Positions 53,568 to 63,109 of a stretch of DNA of 64,000 nucleotides are shown in pieces. Source of the stretch: JADZAI01 sp964390465 (GTDB lineage: Bacteria; Pseudomonadota; Alphaproteobacteria; Micropepsales; Micropepsaceae); contig CAYMIJ010000002.1 of the NCBI GenBank assembly GCA_964390465.1, positions 1 to 64,000 of the forward strand, read 5' to 3'. Both the position numbers and the translations under genes were made by a program. Under the pieces are notes generated by a model. That model saw nothing but the letters and a program-made list of their open reading frames with translations. It was not told where the DNA came from and did no database searches. Position 1 is the first letter of the stretch; the number at the start of each line of letters is the position of its first letter.

Positions 53568-54260
53568 ATGTCAGGCAAGACATGGCCCATCAGCTATGAC
53601 GGCGCGGCGGACCTGCCGGAAATCATCCCGCTGTTTCCGCTGTCGGGCGCGGTGTTCTTTCCGCGCGCCAACATGCCGCTCAATATTTTCGAGCCGCGCT
53701 ATCTTTCGATGGTGGACGACGCCATGCATGGTAGCCGGATCATCGGCATGATCCAGCCCAATGGCGGGCCTGAGGTGAAGCCATCGCTTTACAGGATTGG
53801 CTGCGCGGGCCGCATCGTTTCCTATGGCGAAACGGATGATGGGCGCATGGTGATTGCGCTGAAGGGTATCAGCCGCTTTCAGGTGCAGGACGAGCTGACG
53901 GTGATGACGCCTTACCGTCAGGCGCGCGTACGCTATGATCAGTATGCAGATGATTTCACCGAAGGCGATCAGGGCCACGCTGAAGCGATGTTTGACCGCG
54001 CGCGCTATCTGGCCCGGCTGCGCGATTATCTCAGGGTCATTCAGGTGCAGGTCGACTGGGAATGGGTTGAAAAAGCGCCGGTCGAGGTTCTGATCAATGC
54101 CTTTGCCATGCTGGCACCGATTTCGTTTCAGGAAAAACAGGCCATGCTGGAAACGCGCGATCTGCCCGCCCGCACCGAGTATGCACTCGCTATTATGGGG
54201 CTGGCGGTCGCTGAAGCCGGCAGCGGTATTTCCGCGCCCGGTGGTTCGAGCGTGAATTGA
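53568..54260 (+). CDS. LON-substrate-binding-domain-like protein
   Basis: A 230-residue protein built only of the N-terminal (PUA-like) domain of Lon protease: LPEIIPLFPLSGAVFFPRANMPLNIFEPRY, VSYGETDDGRMVIALKGISRFQV, and a helical end FAMLAPISFQEKQAMLE. It lacks the ATPase and protease parts. Such stand-alone proteins are common in alphaproteobacteria next to a CnoX-like gene, and their role is unknown. It starts 7 bases after the previous stop. Confidence 0.9.
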   Translation: MSGKTWPISYDGAADLPEIIPLFPLSGAVFFPRANMPLNIFEPRYLSMVDDAMHGSRIIGMIQPNGGPEVKPSLYRIGCAGRIVSYGETDDGRMVIALKGISRFQVQDELTVMTPYRQARVRYDQYADDFTEGDQGHAEAMFDRARYLARLRDYLRVIQVQVDWEWVEKAPVEVLINAFAMLAPISFQEKQAMLETRDLPARTEYALAIMGLAVAEAGSGISAPGGSSVN

Positions 54261-54268
54261 GGACGGAC

Positions 54269-54460
54269 ATGGAAGCGGATCCCAAACTTCTTGAAATTCT
54301 CGTGTGCCCGCAGACGCGCGGGCCTTTAAGCTATGACCGCGAACGGCAGGAGCTGATCTCGCGTCAGGCGGGCCTTGCTTTTCCCATCCGCGACGGCATC
54401 CCGCTGATGCTGGTTTCGGAAGCGCGCGAACTGACTGATGCTGAGCGGCACGCCCGTTGA
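54269..54460 (+). CDS. Trm112-family small protein
   Basis: A 63-residue protein: MEADPKLLEILVCPQTRGPL, then RQAGLAFPIRDGIPLMLVSEAREL, the complete Trm112/YcaR pattern. Only one Cys of the zinc-site positions is kept, as often in alphaproteobacteria. Members act as small partners of methyltransferases in other organisms. TTG 54257 would be an overlapping alternative start. Its stop overlaps the next ATG. Confidence 0.9.
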   Translation: MEADPKLLEILVCPQTRGPLSYDRERQELISRQAGLAFPIRDGIPLMLVSEARELTDAERHAR

Positions 54461-54825
54461 TGACAGCGGCGACGCCATGGCCGGTTGAGCTGCGCTATCG
54501 CAAGGGCGCGCGCCTTCTTGAAATCGACTTCGAGAATGGTGCGACGCATGCACTGGCTGCTGAGTTGTTGCGCGTGGAATCGCCCAGCGCCGAAGTGCGG
54601 GGTCACACCCCAAGCCAGAAGCAGGTTGTTCCTGGAAAGCGGCTGGTTGGTATTTCGCGCCTTGAGCCGGTTGGACACTATGCAGTGCGCATCGTGTTCG
54701 ATGACGGCCATGACAGCGGCCTTTTCACCTGGGGCTTTCTGCACGAGCTGGGCGAAACGCAGGCGCAGGTGATGCGTAGCTATGAGGCGGCACTCGAAAG
54801 TCGGGGCCTCAGCCGTGACCCGTGA
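54460..54825 (+). CDS. DUF971 domain protein
   Basis: A 121-residue protein with PVELRYRKGARLLEIDFENG, LPAELLRVESPSAEV-like and RLEPVGHYAVRIVFDDGHDSGLF plus TWGFLHEL, the gamma-butyrobetaine-hydroxylase N-terminal-like (DUF971) fold. In eukaryotes the same fold sits before a dioxygenase domain; here it stands alone. Its ATG overlaps the preceding stop (TGATG). Confidence 0.9.
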   Translation: MTAATPWPVELRYRKGARLLEIDFENGATHALAAELLRVESPSAEVRGHTPSQKQVVPGKRLVGISRLEPVGHYAVRIVFDDGHDSGLFTWGFLHELGETQAQVMRSYEAALESRGLSRDP

Positions 54826-55174
54826 CTTCATCTGGTTTCTGATCGCGTGTTTCGCAGTGGTGACGGTGTTGGGTCTGCGCCATCACATCATCGCCTGGGC
54901 AAACCGGCGCGAGGCGAAGAAACTGGACTGGCACGCCGAACAGGAGAGGCAGGTGCGCGATCCGACAGCGCATTTCTATATGACGGTCGAGGAGATCAAC
55001 GCGAAAGTCGCGGTGCCGGAAGTGTTTGAACGCTTCGGGCGCATGGTGTGGAAGTTTGATGGCAAGAACTATTTCAGCGCCGAAGAAGCCGATGAAGCGC
55101 GCCGACAATATGTGCTGATGGAAGCCCGGCGCTTCTATCAGGATGTTGACCGTCTACGCCTGGGGCGAAGGTAG
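54815..55174 (+). CDS. Small single-pass membrane protein
   Basis: A 119-residue protein. A transmembrane helix near the N-terminus (FIWFLIACFAVVTVLGL) is followed by a charged cytoplasmic region with RREAKKLDWHAEQERQV and FGRMVWKFDGKNYFSAEEADEARRQ. GTG 54815 overlaps the preceding gene and follows CGGGGC; an earlier start in the same frame is possible. I know no function. It converges with the hydroxylase gene. Confidence 0.62.
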   Translation: MTRDFIWFLIACFAVVTVLGLRHHIIAWANRREAKKLDWHAEQERQVRDPTAHFYMTVEEINAKVAVPEVFERFGRMVWKFDGKNYFSAEEADEARRQYVLMEARRFYQDVDRLRLGRR

Positions 55175-55177
55175 CGC

Positions 55178-56404
55178 CTACAGCGCCTCGCCTTTCAGAA
55201 GGCGCGGCATCTCGCCAAAGGCGTGGCCCGCTGCGGCGCGCGCTAAGAACTGTCTGAGCGGTGTGATCGCGTTGACAAGGCCGAGCCCCGTTTCGCGGAT
55301 CGCCCGCACAGGGGCGATGTCGTTTGAGAATAGCCGGTTCAGACTTTCGGTGACGCCGGCCATCATCACCGTGCCGATGCGCCGCGCCCGCTGATAATTC
55401 TCAAGCACCTGCATGCTGCCGATATCAAGCCCCAGCCGGTCGGCATCGACAATGCATTCGGCCAGCGCCGCCACATCGCGCAGCCCAAGATTGAGCCCCT
55501 GTCCGGCCAATGGGTGCACCACATGTGCGGCATCGCCGATCAGCACGAAACGCTGTGCGATGTAATCACGCGCGAGCTGCAGGCGCAGCGGGAAGGCCCA
55601 GCGCGCGCCCACCGGCGTGACCTTGCCCAGATAGTCCGTGAAGCGCCGCGTCACCTCATCCGCGAAGTCCGCATCACTGAGTTTCATGGCTGCTTCGGCC
55701 AGCGCCGTGCGCTCGGTCCACACGATGGAGGAACGATTGCCGGTCATCGGCAGAATGGCGAACGAGCCTGAAGGCAGAAAGAACTCCTGCGCGATGCCTT
55801 CATGCGGGCGCTCATGTTCCACGGTGCAGACAATGCCCGACTGGCCGTAATCCCAGCCGGTGGTCTTGATGCCGAAGCGTTCGCGCAAGGGACTGTCGCG
55901 CCCCTCGGCAGAAACCAGAAGACGCGCATGAATGGCGCGACCATCCTGAAGCGTCGCGCATACGCCTTTGGTGCTGGCTTCGCTCTCGGTGATGCGCGCG
56001 CTGTGAATCACCTGCACCGAAGCGATCTCGCGCACCCGTGCCGTGAGCGCATCCAGCAGAAAGCGGTTCTCCACCATGTCGAAGGGCGGCGCGCCGCCAT
56101 CGTCGGTTTCAAAATGCAGAAAGAAGGGCGACGCACGTCCATCTGCCGTGCCTCCCGACACAACGATATCGCGCACGGTCTGAAACTCCGGCAGGCGCGG
56201 CCAGACATCCAAACGTTCCAGCATGCGGCGCACATCCGGTGCGAAAGAAGAGACGCGGCCGTCAAAGCCTTTCAGCCCGCCGCCGCTTTCCGGGCCCGGC
56301 TCGATGACGACGACGTCAAAGCCATAGCCACCCAGCGCGATGGCGAGCGCCAGGCCCGCAAAGCCGCCGCCGGAGATCAGAATGTCGGTTTGCGCCGCGT
56401 CCAT
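55178..56404 (-). CDS. UbiH/UbiF/COQ6-family FAD monooxygenase
   Basis: A 408-residue flavin hydroxylase of ubiquinone biosynthesis type: ISGGGFAGLALAIALGGYGFDVVVIE at the start, a DG-type LLVSAEGRDSPLRERFGI, and the GDAAHVVHPLAGQGLNLGLRDVAAL motif near residue 290. It hydroxylates a prenylated aromatic ring; the position cannot be read from sequence. ATG 56404 (MDAAQTDILISGGG) is the family start; the frame is open 63 codons further upstream without similarity. Confidence 0.92.
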   Translation of the reverse strand: MDAAQTDILISGGGFAGLALAIALGGYGFDVVVIEPGPESGGGLKGFDGRVSSFAPDVRRMLERLDVWPRLPEFQTVRDIVVSGGTADGRASPFFLHFETDDGGAPPFDMVENRFLLDALTARVREIASVQVIHSARITESEASTKGVCATLQDGRAIHARLLVSAEGRDSPLRERFGIKTTGWDYGQSGIVCTVEHERPHEGIAQEFFLPSGSFAILPMTGNRSSIVWTERTALAEAAMKLSDADFADEVTRRFTDYLGKVTPVGARWAFPLRLQLARDYIAQRFVLIGDAAHVVHPLAGQGLNLGLRDVAALAECIVDADRLGLDIGSMQVLENYQRARRIGTVMMAGVTESLNRLFSNDIAPVRAIRETGLGLVNAITPLRQFLARAAAGHAFGEMPRLLKGEAL

Positions 56405-56623
56405 GCCCGTCCTGTGCGATGGAACGGCGTGCAGGTCCAGACGCCAGATCAAAAGATCAAAAATGATGCAATGAACGGCATGTGCATAATTTTCAGGCAC
56501 GCTCTGCCATCTGGCGCGCGCGGATCGCCCAAATCGCCTTGATTTACAAAGCCTTAACTTTTTCTCCAAAGCGGCATGAAACTTGAGAGTCACCTCCTGC
56601 CATCATCATTGCCGGGGTTTCCC

Positions 56624-58057
56624 ATGTCGTCTGCCCGCTTTTTTCTGTCTGGTCTCAGCGCGTTCCTGCTGACGGGGATTGCCACTGCGCAGGAGGCATC
56701 ACCCATTCCGGCAGCGCATTTCGATGGCGCCTCGACCCTGTGGGTGATGATCGCCTCGGTGCTGGTTGTGGCGATGACCGCGCCGGGCCTCGCACTCTTC
56801 TATGGCGGGCTGGTGCGCTCCAAGAACATGCTGTCGGTGCTGATGCAGGTTTCGTCCATTGTCTGCGTAACGGCGATCCTGTGGGTGGCGTATGGCTACA
56901 GCCTGACCTTCACCGATGGCGGCAGTCTGAACAGCTTTATCGGCGGATTCTCCAAGGCGTTCCTCGCCAATGTCGACTATGCCGGGCTCGACCCAGCCAA
57001 GGGGGCGGCGACGTTTTCCAACGGTCTCTACCTGCCGGAGCTCGTCTACATCCTGTTCCAGATGACCTTTGCCTGCATCACCCCGGCGCTGATCGTCGGG
57101 GCGATCGCTGAGCGTGTTAAGTTTTCCGGGCTGATGGTTTTCAGCGCGCTGTGGGTCAGCCTTGTCTACTTCCCCATCGCTCACATGGTGTGGTTCTGGC
57201 CGGGACCGGATGGCGTCGCGGCGGCCACGCTGGCGGGAGAAGCCGTGCGTTCAGGACTCGTATGGGGCTGGGGCGGCCTCGATTTCGCAGGCGGCACGGT
57301 GGTGCATATCAATGCTGGCATTGCCGGGCTGGTTCTGTGCCTGCTCATCGGCAAGCGGCTCGGCTTCGGCAAGGACATGATGCCGCCGCACAGCCTTACC
57401 ATGTCGATGACCGGCGCGGCCCTGCTGTGGGTCGGCTGGTTCGGTTTCAATGCAGGCTCAAATCTCGCCGCCGATGGCATTGCGGGACTTGCCTCAATGA
57501 ACACGTTTGTCGCGACCGCCGCCGCCGCCATTGGCTGGGTGGCAGTGGAATGGATCACGCGCGGCCATGCCAGCCTGCTGGGCGCGATCTCGGGCATGGT
57601 CGCGGGCCTTGTCGCGGTGACACCCGCAGCCGGGTTTGCCGCGCCCAATGGTGCGATCCTTCTGGGCCTTGTCGCGGGCGCCGTCTGTTTCTTTTTCTGC
57701 ACCACGGTGAAGAACGCGCTGAAATACGATGACTCACTGGATGTTTTCGGCGTGCACTGCGTCGGCGGCATTATTGGTGCGCTTGGCACCGCGATCGTGG
57801 CGGACCCGGCGCTGGGCGGTCAGGGCTGGCTGGACTATGCCGCCCAGCCCGGCACGGCGGTCGCAGGTGCTTATGATATGGGCGGCCAGCTGCTCACCCA
57901 GTTCATGGCGGTGTGCCTGACACTCGCCTGGTCAGGCGCAATCTCGGCACTGCTCTATTTCATCGTGAATGCCTTGATCGGCATGCGTGTCAGCAAGGAC
58001 GAAGAACGCGAAGGCCTCGACATCGCCACGCATGGCGAGCGCGCTTACAATATGTAA
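56624..58057 (+). CDS. amt: Ammonium transporter (Amt family)
   Basis: A 477-residue membrane channel. A signal-like N-terminal segment (FLSGLSAFLLTGIATAQ) precedes eleven transmembrane helices. PGLALFYGGLVRSKNMLSVLMQV, GWGGLDFAGGTVVHINAGIAGL, LLWVGWFGFNAGSN and DVFGVHCVGGIIGAL are the Amt signatures, including the central pore His pair. ATG 56624 follows CGGGG; ATG 56576 is an alternative. No glnK (PII) gene lies alongside, which is unusual for bacterial amt genes. Confidence 0.94.
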   Translation: MSSARFFLSGLSAFLLTGIATAQEASPIPAAHFDGASTLWVMIASVLVVAMTAPGLALFYGGLVRSKNMLSVLMQVSSIVCVTAILWVAYGYSLTFTDGGSLNSFIGGFSKAFLANVDYAGLDPAKGAATFSNGLYLPELVYILFQMTFACITPALIVGAIAERVKFSGLMVFSALWVSLVYFPIAHMVWFWPGPDGVAAATLAGEAVRSGLVWGWGGLDFAGGTVVHINAGIAGLVLCLLIGKRLGFGKDMMPPHSLTMSMTGAALLWVGWFGFNAGSNLAADGIAGLASMNTFVATAAAAIGWVAVEWITRGHASLLGAISGMVAGLVAVTPAAGFAAPNGAILLGLVAGAVCFFFCTTVKNALKYDDSLDVFGVHCVGGIIGALGTAIVADPALGGQGWLDYAAQPGTAVAGAYDMGGQLLTQFMAVCLTLAWSGAISALLYFIVNALIGMRVSKDEEREGLDIATHGERAYNM

Positions 58058-58122
58058 GCCCTGACTTTGCCAGAATCAGGGGTCAGATTGTCGGCCAGAC
58101 TGATATGATAAGGATGGATCCC

Positions 58123-58557
58123 ATGCGCTCCACGCTTGCCCTTTCCGCGTCACTGATACTGACTGCGGTGTCAGTTGTCCGGGCCGACGTGCTGCCGCCA
58201 CAGGAGGATATCACCGAGGTCCAGCAGATGCTGGTCGGCACCTGGCAGCAGACGGCGGCGACCGGCCTGATGGGACATGGCGAGGGGCGCACGACCCTCA
58301 GCTTCAGTAAAACCGATTTTGCCAGCCAGACCCTTGGGGCCTTGCCCTTGGTCAATGTTTATTGGCTGGATGCCAGCAGCGGTACGTGGACGGCGGAAAA
58401 ACTTTCCGGCGACAATCTGAAAGTGACGCTGAAAGACAGGAACGGCGCGCCGGACCAGCCGCTGACCATTCACTTCACTGGCAAGGACAGCTTCGATATT
58501 CCGATTGGCGGCGGTCAAGGCGTGGCGGTTCGGCCCTTCAAGCGCATCTATCCCTGA
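58123..58557 (+). CDS. Small secreted protein of unknown function
   Basis: A 144-residue protein with a signal peptide (MRSTLALSASLILTAVSVVRA) and a beta-rich mature part (MLVGTWQQTAATG, VNVYWLDASSGTWTAEKL and a final FKRIYP), a lipocalin-like look. ATG 58123 is nine bases after AAGG; ATGs at 58105 and 58114 are alternatives. I recognise no family. Confidence 0.65.
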   Translation: MRSTLALSASLILTAVSVVRADVLPPQEDITEVQQMLVGTWQQTAATGLMGHGEGRTTLSFSKTDFASQTLGALPLVNVYWLDASSGTWTAEKLSGDNLKVTLKDRNGAPDQPLTIHFTGKDSFDIPIGGGQGVAVRPFKRIYP

Positions 58558-58611
58558 GCGCGCGGCTGAGTCATAGTTTTCCGGTTCCACTATTGTCTGG
58601 CCGGTTCTCCC

Positions 58612-61600
58612 TTGCACAAAATCCTCATCGCCAATCGTGGCGAGATCGCCATTCGCGTGGCCCGCGCTATCGCAGAAGCCGGGCTGCTTTCTGTCGCCAT
58701 CTACCCGCAAGACGATGCGGCATCGCTGCATGTGCGGCGGGCTGACGAAGCGCATCGTATTGCGGGCCATGGCACCGCCGCCTATCTGGACGGGGCCGCG
58801 ATCATCGCCGCCGCACGCGAGACCGGCTGCGATGCCATTCACCCTGGTTATGGCTTCCTTTCTGAAAACGCCTCCTTTGCAGAAAGCTGCCGCGCGGCAG
58901 GGCTGACTTTTATAGGGCCTGACCCTGAAACACTGCATCTGTTTGGCGACAAGCCGCGCGCCCGCGATCTCGCACGCGCTCATGGTGTCGCGCTGTTCGA
59001 GGGCAGCACCGGCGCAGTGACGCTGGATGATGCGCGCGCCTTCTTTGCGGCTCATGGGCCGATGATGATCAAAGCCGTGGCGGGCGGCGGCGGGCGCGGC
59101 ATGCGCGCCGTAACCAGCGAAAATGAAATTGCTGAAGCCTATGCACGCTGCTGCTCGGAAGCGCAGAAGGCGTTTGGCCTTGGTGATGTCTATGTCGAAC
59201 GGTTCATTGCGCACGCCCGCCATGTGGAGGTGCAGGTTATCGGTGACGGCGCAGATGTCATCGTGCTGGGCGACCGCGACTGCACATTGCAGCGACGCAA
59301 TCAGAAGATTGTCGAGATCGCGCCGAGCCCATTCATTTCCGAAGCGCTGCGCCAGCGGCTTTATGCTGATGCGCTGAAACTGGCGAAGGCAGCCCGCTAT
59401 AAGAGTGCGGGCACGTTTGAGTTCCTGATCGATGCTGATGCGCCCGACACCTACGCCTTCATGGAGGCCAATGCCCGCATCCAGGTGGAACACACGATCA
59501 CCGAAGAAGTGACCGGGCTTGATCTCGTCGCGCTGCAGATCGCTATCGCAGGTGGCCGGATGCTTTCCGAATTGAATCTTCCTGCAAAACCGTCTGCCAA
59601 CGGGTTTGCCATTCAGGCGCGGCTGAATGCCGAAACCATGGATGCGGCGGGCGTTACGCGCCCTTCAGCAGGAAAGATTGCGCGGTTCGATCTGCCGTCC
59701 GGGGCAGGGGTGCGCGTCGACAGCGGCGTGACGAGCGGATCAACCGTCAGCCCCGCCTTCGATTCCATGATTGCAAAAATAATTGTTCACACCAAAGGCG
59801 AGTTTGGTGCGGCGCTGCGGCGTCTGCGGCAGGCGCTGGATGAAACGCGGTTGGCGGGCCTTGCCACCAATCTCGATCTGCTGGCCAACATCGCTGACCA
59901 TGACGACGTGGTGGCCGGGCGCATCGACACGCGCTTCATCGAGCGAGAAGCTGCCATGCTGACGTTGGCGCGCAAGGCACGCGACGATGAAGCCGCAGAA
60001 CCGCAGGGCGGCGTGACCATGGCGTCGGTGCCACCGGGGCTTGCTGCTGTCGCCGCGCCGATGACCGGTGTGCTGGTCTCCTATGAGATCGCGGCGGGTG
60101 ACAGTGTGTGGCCGGGTCGGCCCATCGCCATTCTCGATGCGATGAAGATGGAACATGTCATTGTCGCTGACCGTTCCGGCATCGTGCGCCAATGCCTTGT
60201 CGGCAACCGTGAGGCGGTCAGCGAAGGCGCGCCGCTGATCTTCATCGAGGAAGCGACCGTCGATGTTCAGTATACGGAAGAAAAAGCCGCAGCAGACCTT
60301 GATGCCGTGCGGGCCGATCTTGCCGAGGTGCAGGCCCGCGACGGTCTGCTGATGGACGAGAACCGGCCTGAGGCTGTCGCCCGCCGCCGTGGCCGGGGTC
60401 AGCGCACGGCGCGCGAGAATATCGCAGGGCTGATTGATGAAGGCAGCTTCGTTGAATACGGCGCCTATGCCATCGCCGCGCAGCGTCGCCGGCGCAGTCT
60501 TGAAGACCTCATCAAGAATACGCCGGGCGATGGCATCATCACTGGATTTGCCAGTGTGAATGGCCAGCTCTTTGCCGCAGACCGCGCCCGCACGGCGGTG
60601 CTGGCCTATGACGCGACCGTGCTGGCCGGCACGCAGGGCGCTTTCAATCACACCAAGACCGACCGCCTGCTGGAACAGGCAGCAGAATGGCACACGCCCG
60701 TCGTATTCTATTGCGAAGGCGGCGGCGGACGGCCCGGCGACACGGACTTTCCATCGGTCGCAGGCCTTGATGTGCCAACCTTCGCAACCTTTGCCAGTCT
60801 TTCAGGTCAGCAACCTCTGATCGGCGTCACGTCAGGATTCTGCTTTGCGGGCAATGCCGCGATCCTTGGCTGCTGTGATGTCATCATTGCGACCGAAGAC
60901 TGCAATATCGGCATGGGCGGTCCGGCCATGATCGAGGGCGGCGGCCTTGGCGTGCATGCGCCGAAAGATGTCGGCCCCGCAGCCATCCAGCGCGCCAACG
61001 GTGTCATCGACATCAGTGTGAAGGACGAGGTGGAAGCCACCGCCATCGCGCGCACGTATCTTGCCTATTTTCAGGGCGCGGTGACGGGCTGGCAGGCAGA
61101 CGATCAGCGCAAGCTGCGGCATGTGGTGCCGGAAAACCGGCTGCGCGTTTACGAGATGCGCGACATCATCGCCGTGCTGGCCGATCAAGGCAGTGTCATG
61201 GAACTGCGGCGCGATTTCGGGCGACCCATCATCACGGCGCTGATCCGCATTGAAGGGCGCGCAGTGGCGTTGATCGCCAATGATCCCAAATATATTTCCG
61301 GGGCGATTGATGCCGACTCCGCTGACAAGGCGGCACGCTTCCTGCGGCTTGCTGAAGCGCATGGCCTGCCGGTGCTGTCGCTGGTCGATACACCCGGCTT
61401 CATGGTCGGACTGGAAATCGAAGCCAAGGCGCAGGTGCGTCATGTCTGCCGTATGATGCTGGCAGGTGCATCGCTGACCGTGCCGTTCCTGTCGGTCGTC
61501 ATTCGCAAGGGTTATGGCCTTGGCGCACAGGCGATGACGGCGGGCAGCTTCCTCAGCCCGCTGATGAACATCTCGTGGCCATCGGGCGAGTTCGGCGGCA

Positions 61601-61860
61601 TGGGCCTCGAAGGCGCGGTGAAGCTGGGCTACAAGAAGGAAATGGATGCCATCGCCGATCTGGCGGAACGCGATGCCTTCTTCCAGAAAATGGTGGCGCA
61701 GTCCTATGCGCGCGGCAAGGCGATCAACATGGCGCAGCATCTGGAAATTGATGGCGTCATCGACCCGGCCAGCACACGCGCCATCGTGGCAGCGACATTC
61801 GCATCCCTGCCGCCGCGTCGTCCGGGCAGCGGCGTGCGCCGCTATATTGATGCGTGGTAA
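58612..61860 (+). CDS. Single-chain biotin-dependent acyl-CoA carboxylase (LCC type)
   Basis: A 1082-residue fusion. Residues 1-445 are biotin carboxylase: NRGEIAIRVARA, the ATP-grasp KAVAGGGGRGMRAV, RDCTLQRRNQKIVE and MEANARIQVEHTITEE. Residues about 470-545 are the biotinyl domain with LDAMKMEHV; Lys512 is the biotin site. Residues about 570-1080 are the fused N and C halves of the carboxyltransferase (YEGGGGRPGDTDFP-type oxyanion region, GNAAILGCCDVIIATEDCNIGMG, DTPGFMVG). Usually these are two or three subunits; one-chain enzymes of this length are known as long-chain acyl-CoA carboxylases. It starts at TTG 58612 and ends 9 bases before the aminotransferase ATG. Confidence 0.9.
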   Translation: MHKILIANRGEIAIRVARAIAEAGLLSVAIYPQDDAASLHVRRADEAHRIAGHGTAAYLDGAAIIAAARETGCDAIHPGYGFLSENASFAESCRAAGLTFIGPDPETLHLFGDKPRARDLARAHGVALFEGSTGAVTLDDARAFFAAHGPMMIKAVAGGGGRGMRAVTSENEIAEAYARCCSEAQKAFGLGDVYVERFIAHARHVEVQVIGDGADVIVLGDRDCTLQRRNQKIVEIAPSPFISEALRQRLYADALKLAKAARYKSAGTFEFLIDADAPDTYAFMEANARIQVEHTITEEVTGLDLVALQIAIAGGRMLSELNLPAKPSANGFAIQARLNAETMDAAGVTRPSAGKIARFDLPSGAGVRVDSGVTSGSTVSPAFDSMIAKIIVHTKGEFGAALRRLRQALDETRLAGLATNLDLLANIADHDDVVAGRIDTRFIEREAAMLTLARKARDDEAAEPQGGVTMASVPPGLAAVAAPMTGVLVSYEIAAGDSVWPGRPIAILDAMKMEHVIVADRSGIVRQCLVGNREAVSEGAPLIFIEEATVDVQYTEEKAAADLDAVRADLAEVQARDGLLMDENRPEAVARRRGRGQRTARENIAGLIDEGSFVEYGAYAIAAQRRRRSLEDLIKNTPGDGIITGFASVNGQLFAADRARTAVLAYDATVLAGTQGAFNHTKTDRLLEQAAEWHTPVVFYCEGGGGRPGDTDFPSVAGLDVPTFATFASLSGQQPLIGVTSGFCFAGNAAILGCCDVIIATEDCNIGMGGPAMIEGGGLGVHAPKDVGPAAIQRANGVIDISVKDEVEATAIARTYLAYFQGAVTGWQADDQRKLRHVVPENRLRVYEMRDIIAVLADQGSVMELRRDFGRPIITALIRIEGRAVALIANDPKYISGAIDADSADKAARFLRLAEAHGLPVLSLVDTPGFMVGLEIEAKAQVRHVCRMMLAGASLTVPFLSVVIRKGYGLGAQAMTAGSFLSPLMNISWPSGEFGGMGLEGAVKLGYKKEMDAIADLAERDAFFQKMVAQSYARGKAINMAQHLEIDGVIDPASTRAIVAATFASLPPRRPGSGVRRYIDAW

Positions 61861-61869
61861 GTGTGCGCC

Positions 61870-63087
61870 ATGAGTGATTTGCCATCGCGCACATCTGCGC
61901 TGCCCGCCTCGCCATTCCTGCGCCTCAACGCCCTGCTGGATGGCATCGCGCCCGGTGCATCGCCGGTCGCGCTGTCGGTGGGCGAACCGCAGGGGCCGGT
62001 GCCCGCTTTCGTCGCTGAGATATTGGCGCGCGAGGCGGCGGGTTTTGCCAAATACCCGCCGATCAACGGCACGGATGCTCTGCGCGACTCCATCGCCGCA
62101 TGGCTGACGCGCCGCTTTGCGCTGAAAGCGGGCGCGGTTGATCCGGCTCATATGATCCTGCCGCTCAACGGCACGCGCGAAGGCCTGTTCCTTGCCGCCT
62201 TCCAGCTTGTGCCGGAACAGAAGAACGGTCAGCGCCCGGCCGTGTTGTTGCCCAATCCGTTCTACTCGGCCTATCCGGCCGCCGCCCTGGCGAGCGGGGC
62301 AGAACCCATTTATGTGAACGCCCTGAAGGAAACGGGCTTTCTGCCAGATTATGCCGCGCTGCCGCGGGACGTGCTGGCCCGCACGGCGGCAGTTTACATT
62401 GCTTCGCCGTCCAATCCCGAAGGCGCAGTGGCGAACCTTGCTTATTGGCGCATGCTGTTTGAGCTGTCTGAACGTCATGGCTTCGTGATCCTCTCAGACG
62501 AGTGCTATTCGGAAATCCATCCCGAAGGGGCCGCGCCTCTCGGTGCGCTTGAAGCAGCAACCAGACTCGGGCGCGGCTTCGAGCGGTTGATGGTCTTCAA
62601 CTCGCTGTCGAAGCGTTCAGGTCTTGCCGGCCTGCGCTCAGGTTTTGTGGCGGGCGAGAAAGGCCTGATCGGCCGCTTCCGCGATCTGCGCTCCAATGCC
62701 GGGCCACAGGTGTCAGGCCCCATTCAGGCGGTCTCGGCCCATGCCTGGGCTGATGAAGCCCATGTCGCGGCCAACCAGAAAATCTATCGCGACAATATGC
62801 GGATTGCCGCGCAAACACTTGGCAATCTGCCATTCTTCCGCATGCCGGATGCGGGCTTCTTCCTGTGGCTGGAAACGGGGAACGGGGTTGATACTGCCCG
62901 CCGACTCTGGCGCGAGGCCGGGCTGCGGGTTGTTCCCGGCGCCTATCTCGCCAATGAATCGGGTGTTGGCAAAAAAGCCGGAAATCCGGGCCATGAGTTC
63001 ATTCGTGTTGCCCTTGTTAATGGGGCGGAAACCACAGCGGGCGCATTGAAAAGGCTCACAGGCGTGCTGACGGGACCCGGCACGTAA
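61870..63087 (+). CDS. Class I/II PLP aminotransferase (DapC-like)
   Basis: A 405-residue aminotransferase. SVGEPQGPVPAFV and KYPPINGTDALRDSI at the start, the Tyr/Asn contacts in LPNPFYSAYPAA and SPSNPEG, and the PLP-binding Lys in NSLSKRSGLAGLRSGF are intact, and the Arg that holds the substrate carboxylate is in HEFIRVALV. This subgroup is annotated as N-succinyldiaminopimelate aminotransferase and often lies directly before ftsK in alphaproteobacteria, as here. GTG 61861 is an alternative start. Confidence 0.88.
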   Translation: MSDLPSRTSALPASPFLRLNALLDGIAPGASPVALSVGEPQGPVPAFVAEILAREAAGFAKYPPINGTDALRDSIAAWLTRRFALKAGAVDPAHMILPLNGTREGLFLAAFQLVPEQKNGQRPAVLLPNPFYSAYPAAALASGAEPIYVNALKETGFLPDYAALPRDVLARTAAVYIASPSNPEGAVANLAYWRMLFELSERHGFVILSDECYSEIHPEGAAPLGALEAATRLGRGFERLMVFNSLSKRSGLAGLRSGFVAGEKGLIGRFRDLRSNAGPQVSGPIQAVSAHAWADEAHVAANQKIYRDNMRIAAQTLGNLPFFRMPDAGFFLWLETGNGVDTARRLWREAGLRVVPGAYLANESGVGKKAGNPGHEFIRVALVNGAETTAGALKRLTGVLTGPGT

Positions 63088-63109
63088 GACAAGGGGTTTT
63101 GCGCCTTCA

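Noticed and set aside
58058..58085. Hairpin CCCTGA...TCAGGG after the ammonium transporter as a terminator
   Set aside because: The stem is only six bases and no T-run follows.
60832..62478. 548-codon open frame antisense to the acyl-CoA carboxylase and aminotransferase
   Set aside because: Same GC-rich antisense effect; it spans two well-supported genes and has His/Arg/Gln-rich composition typical of antisense frames.
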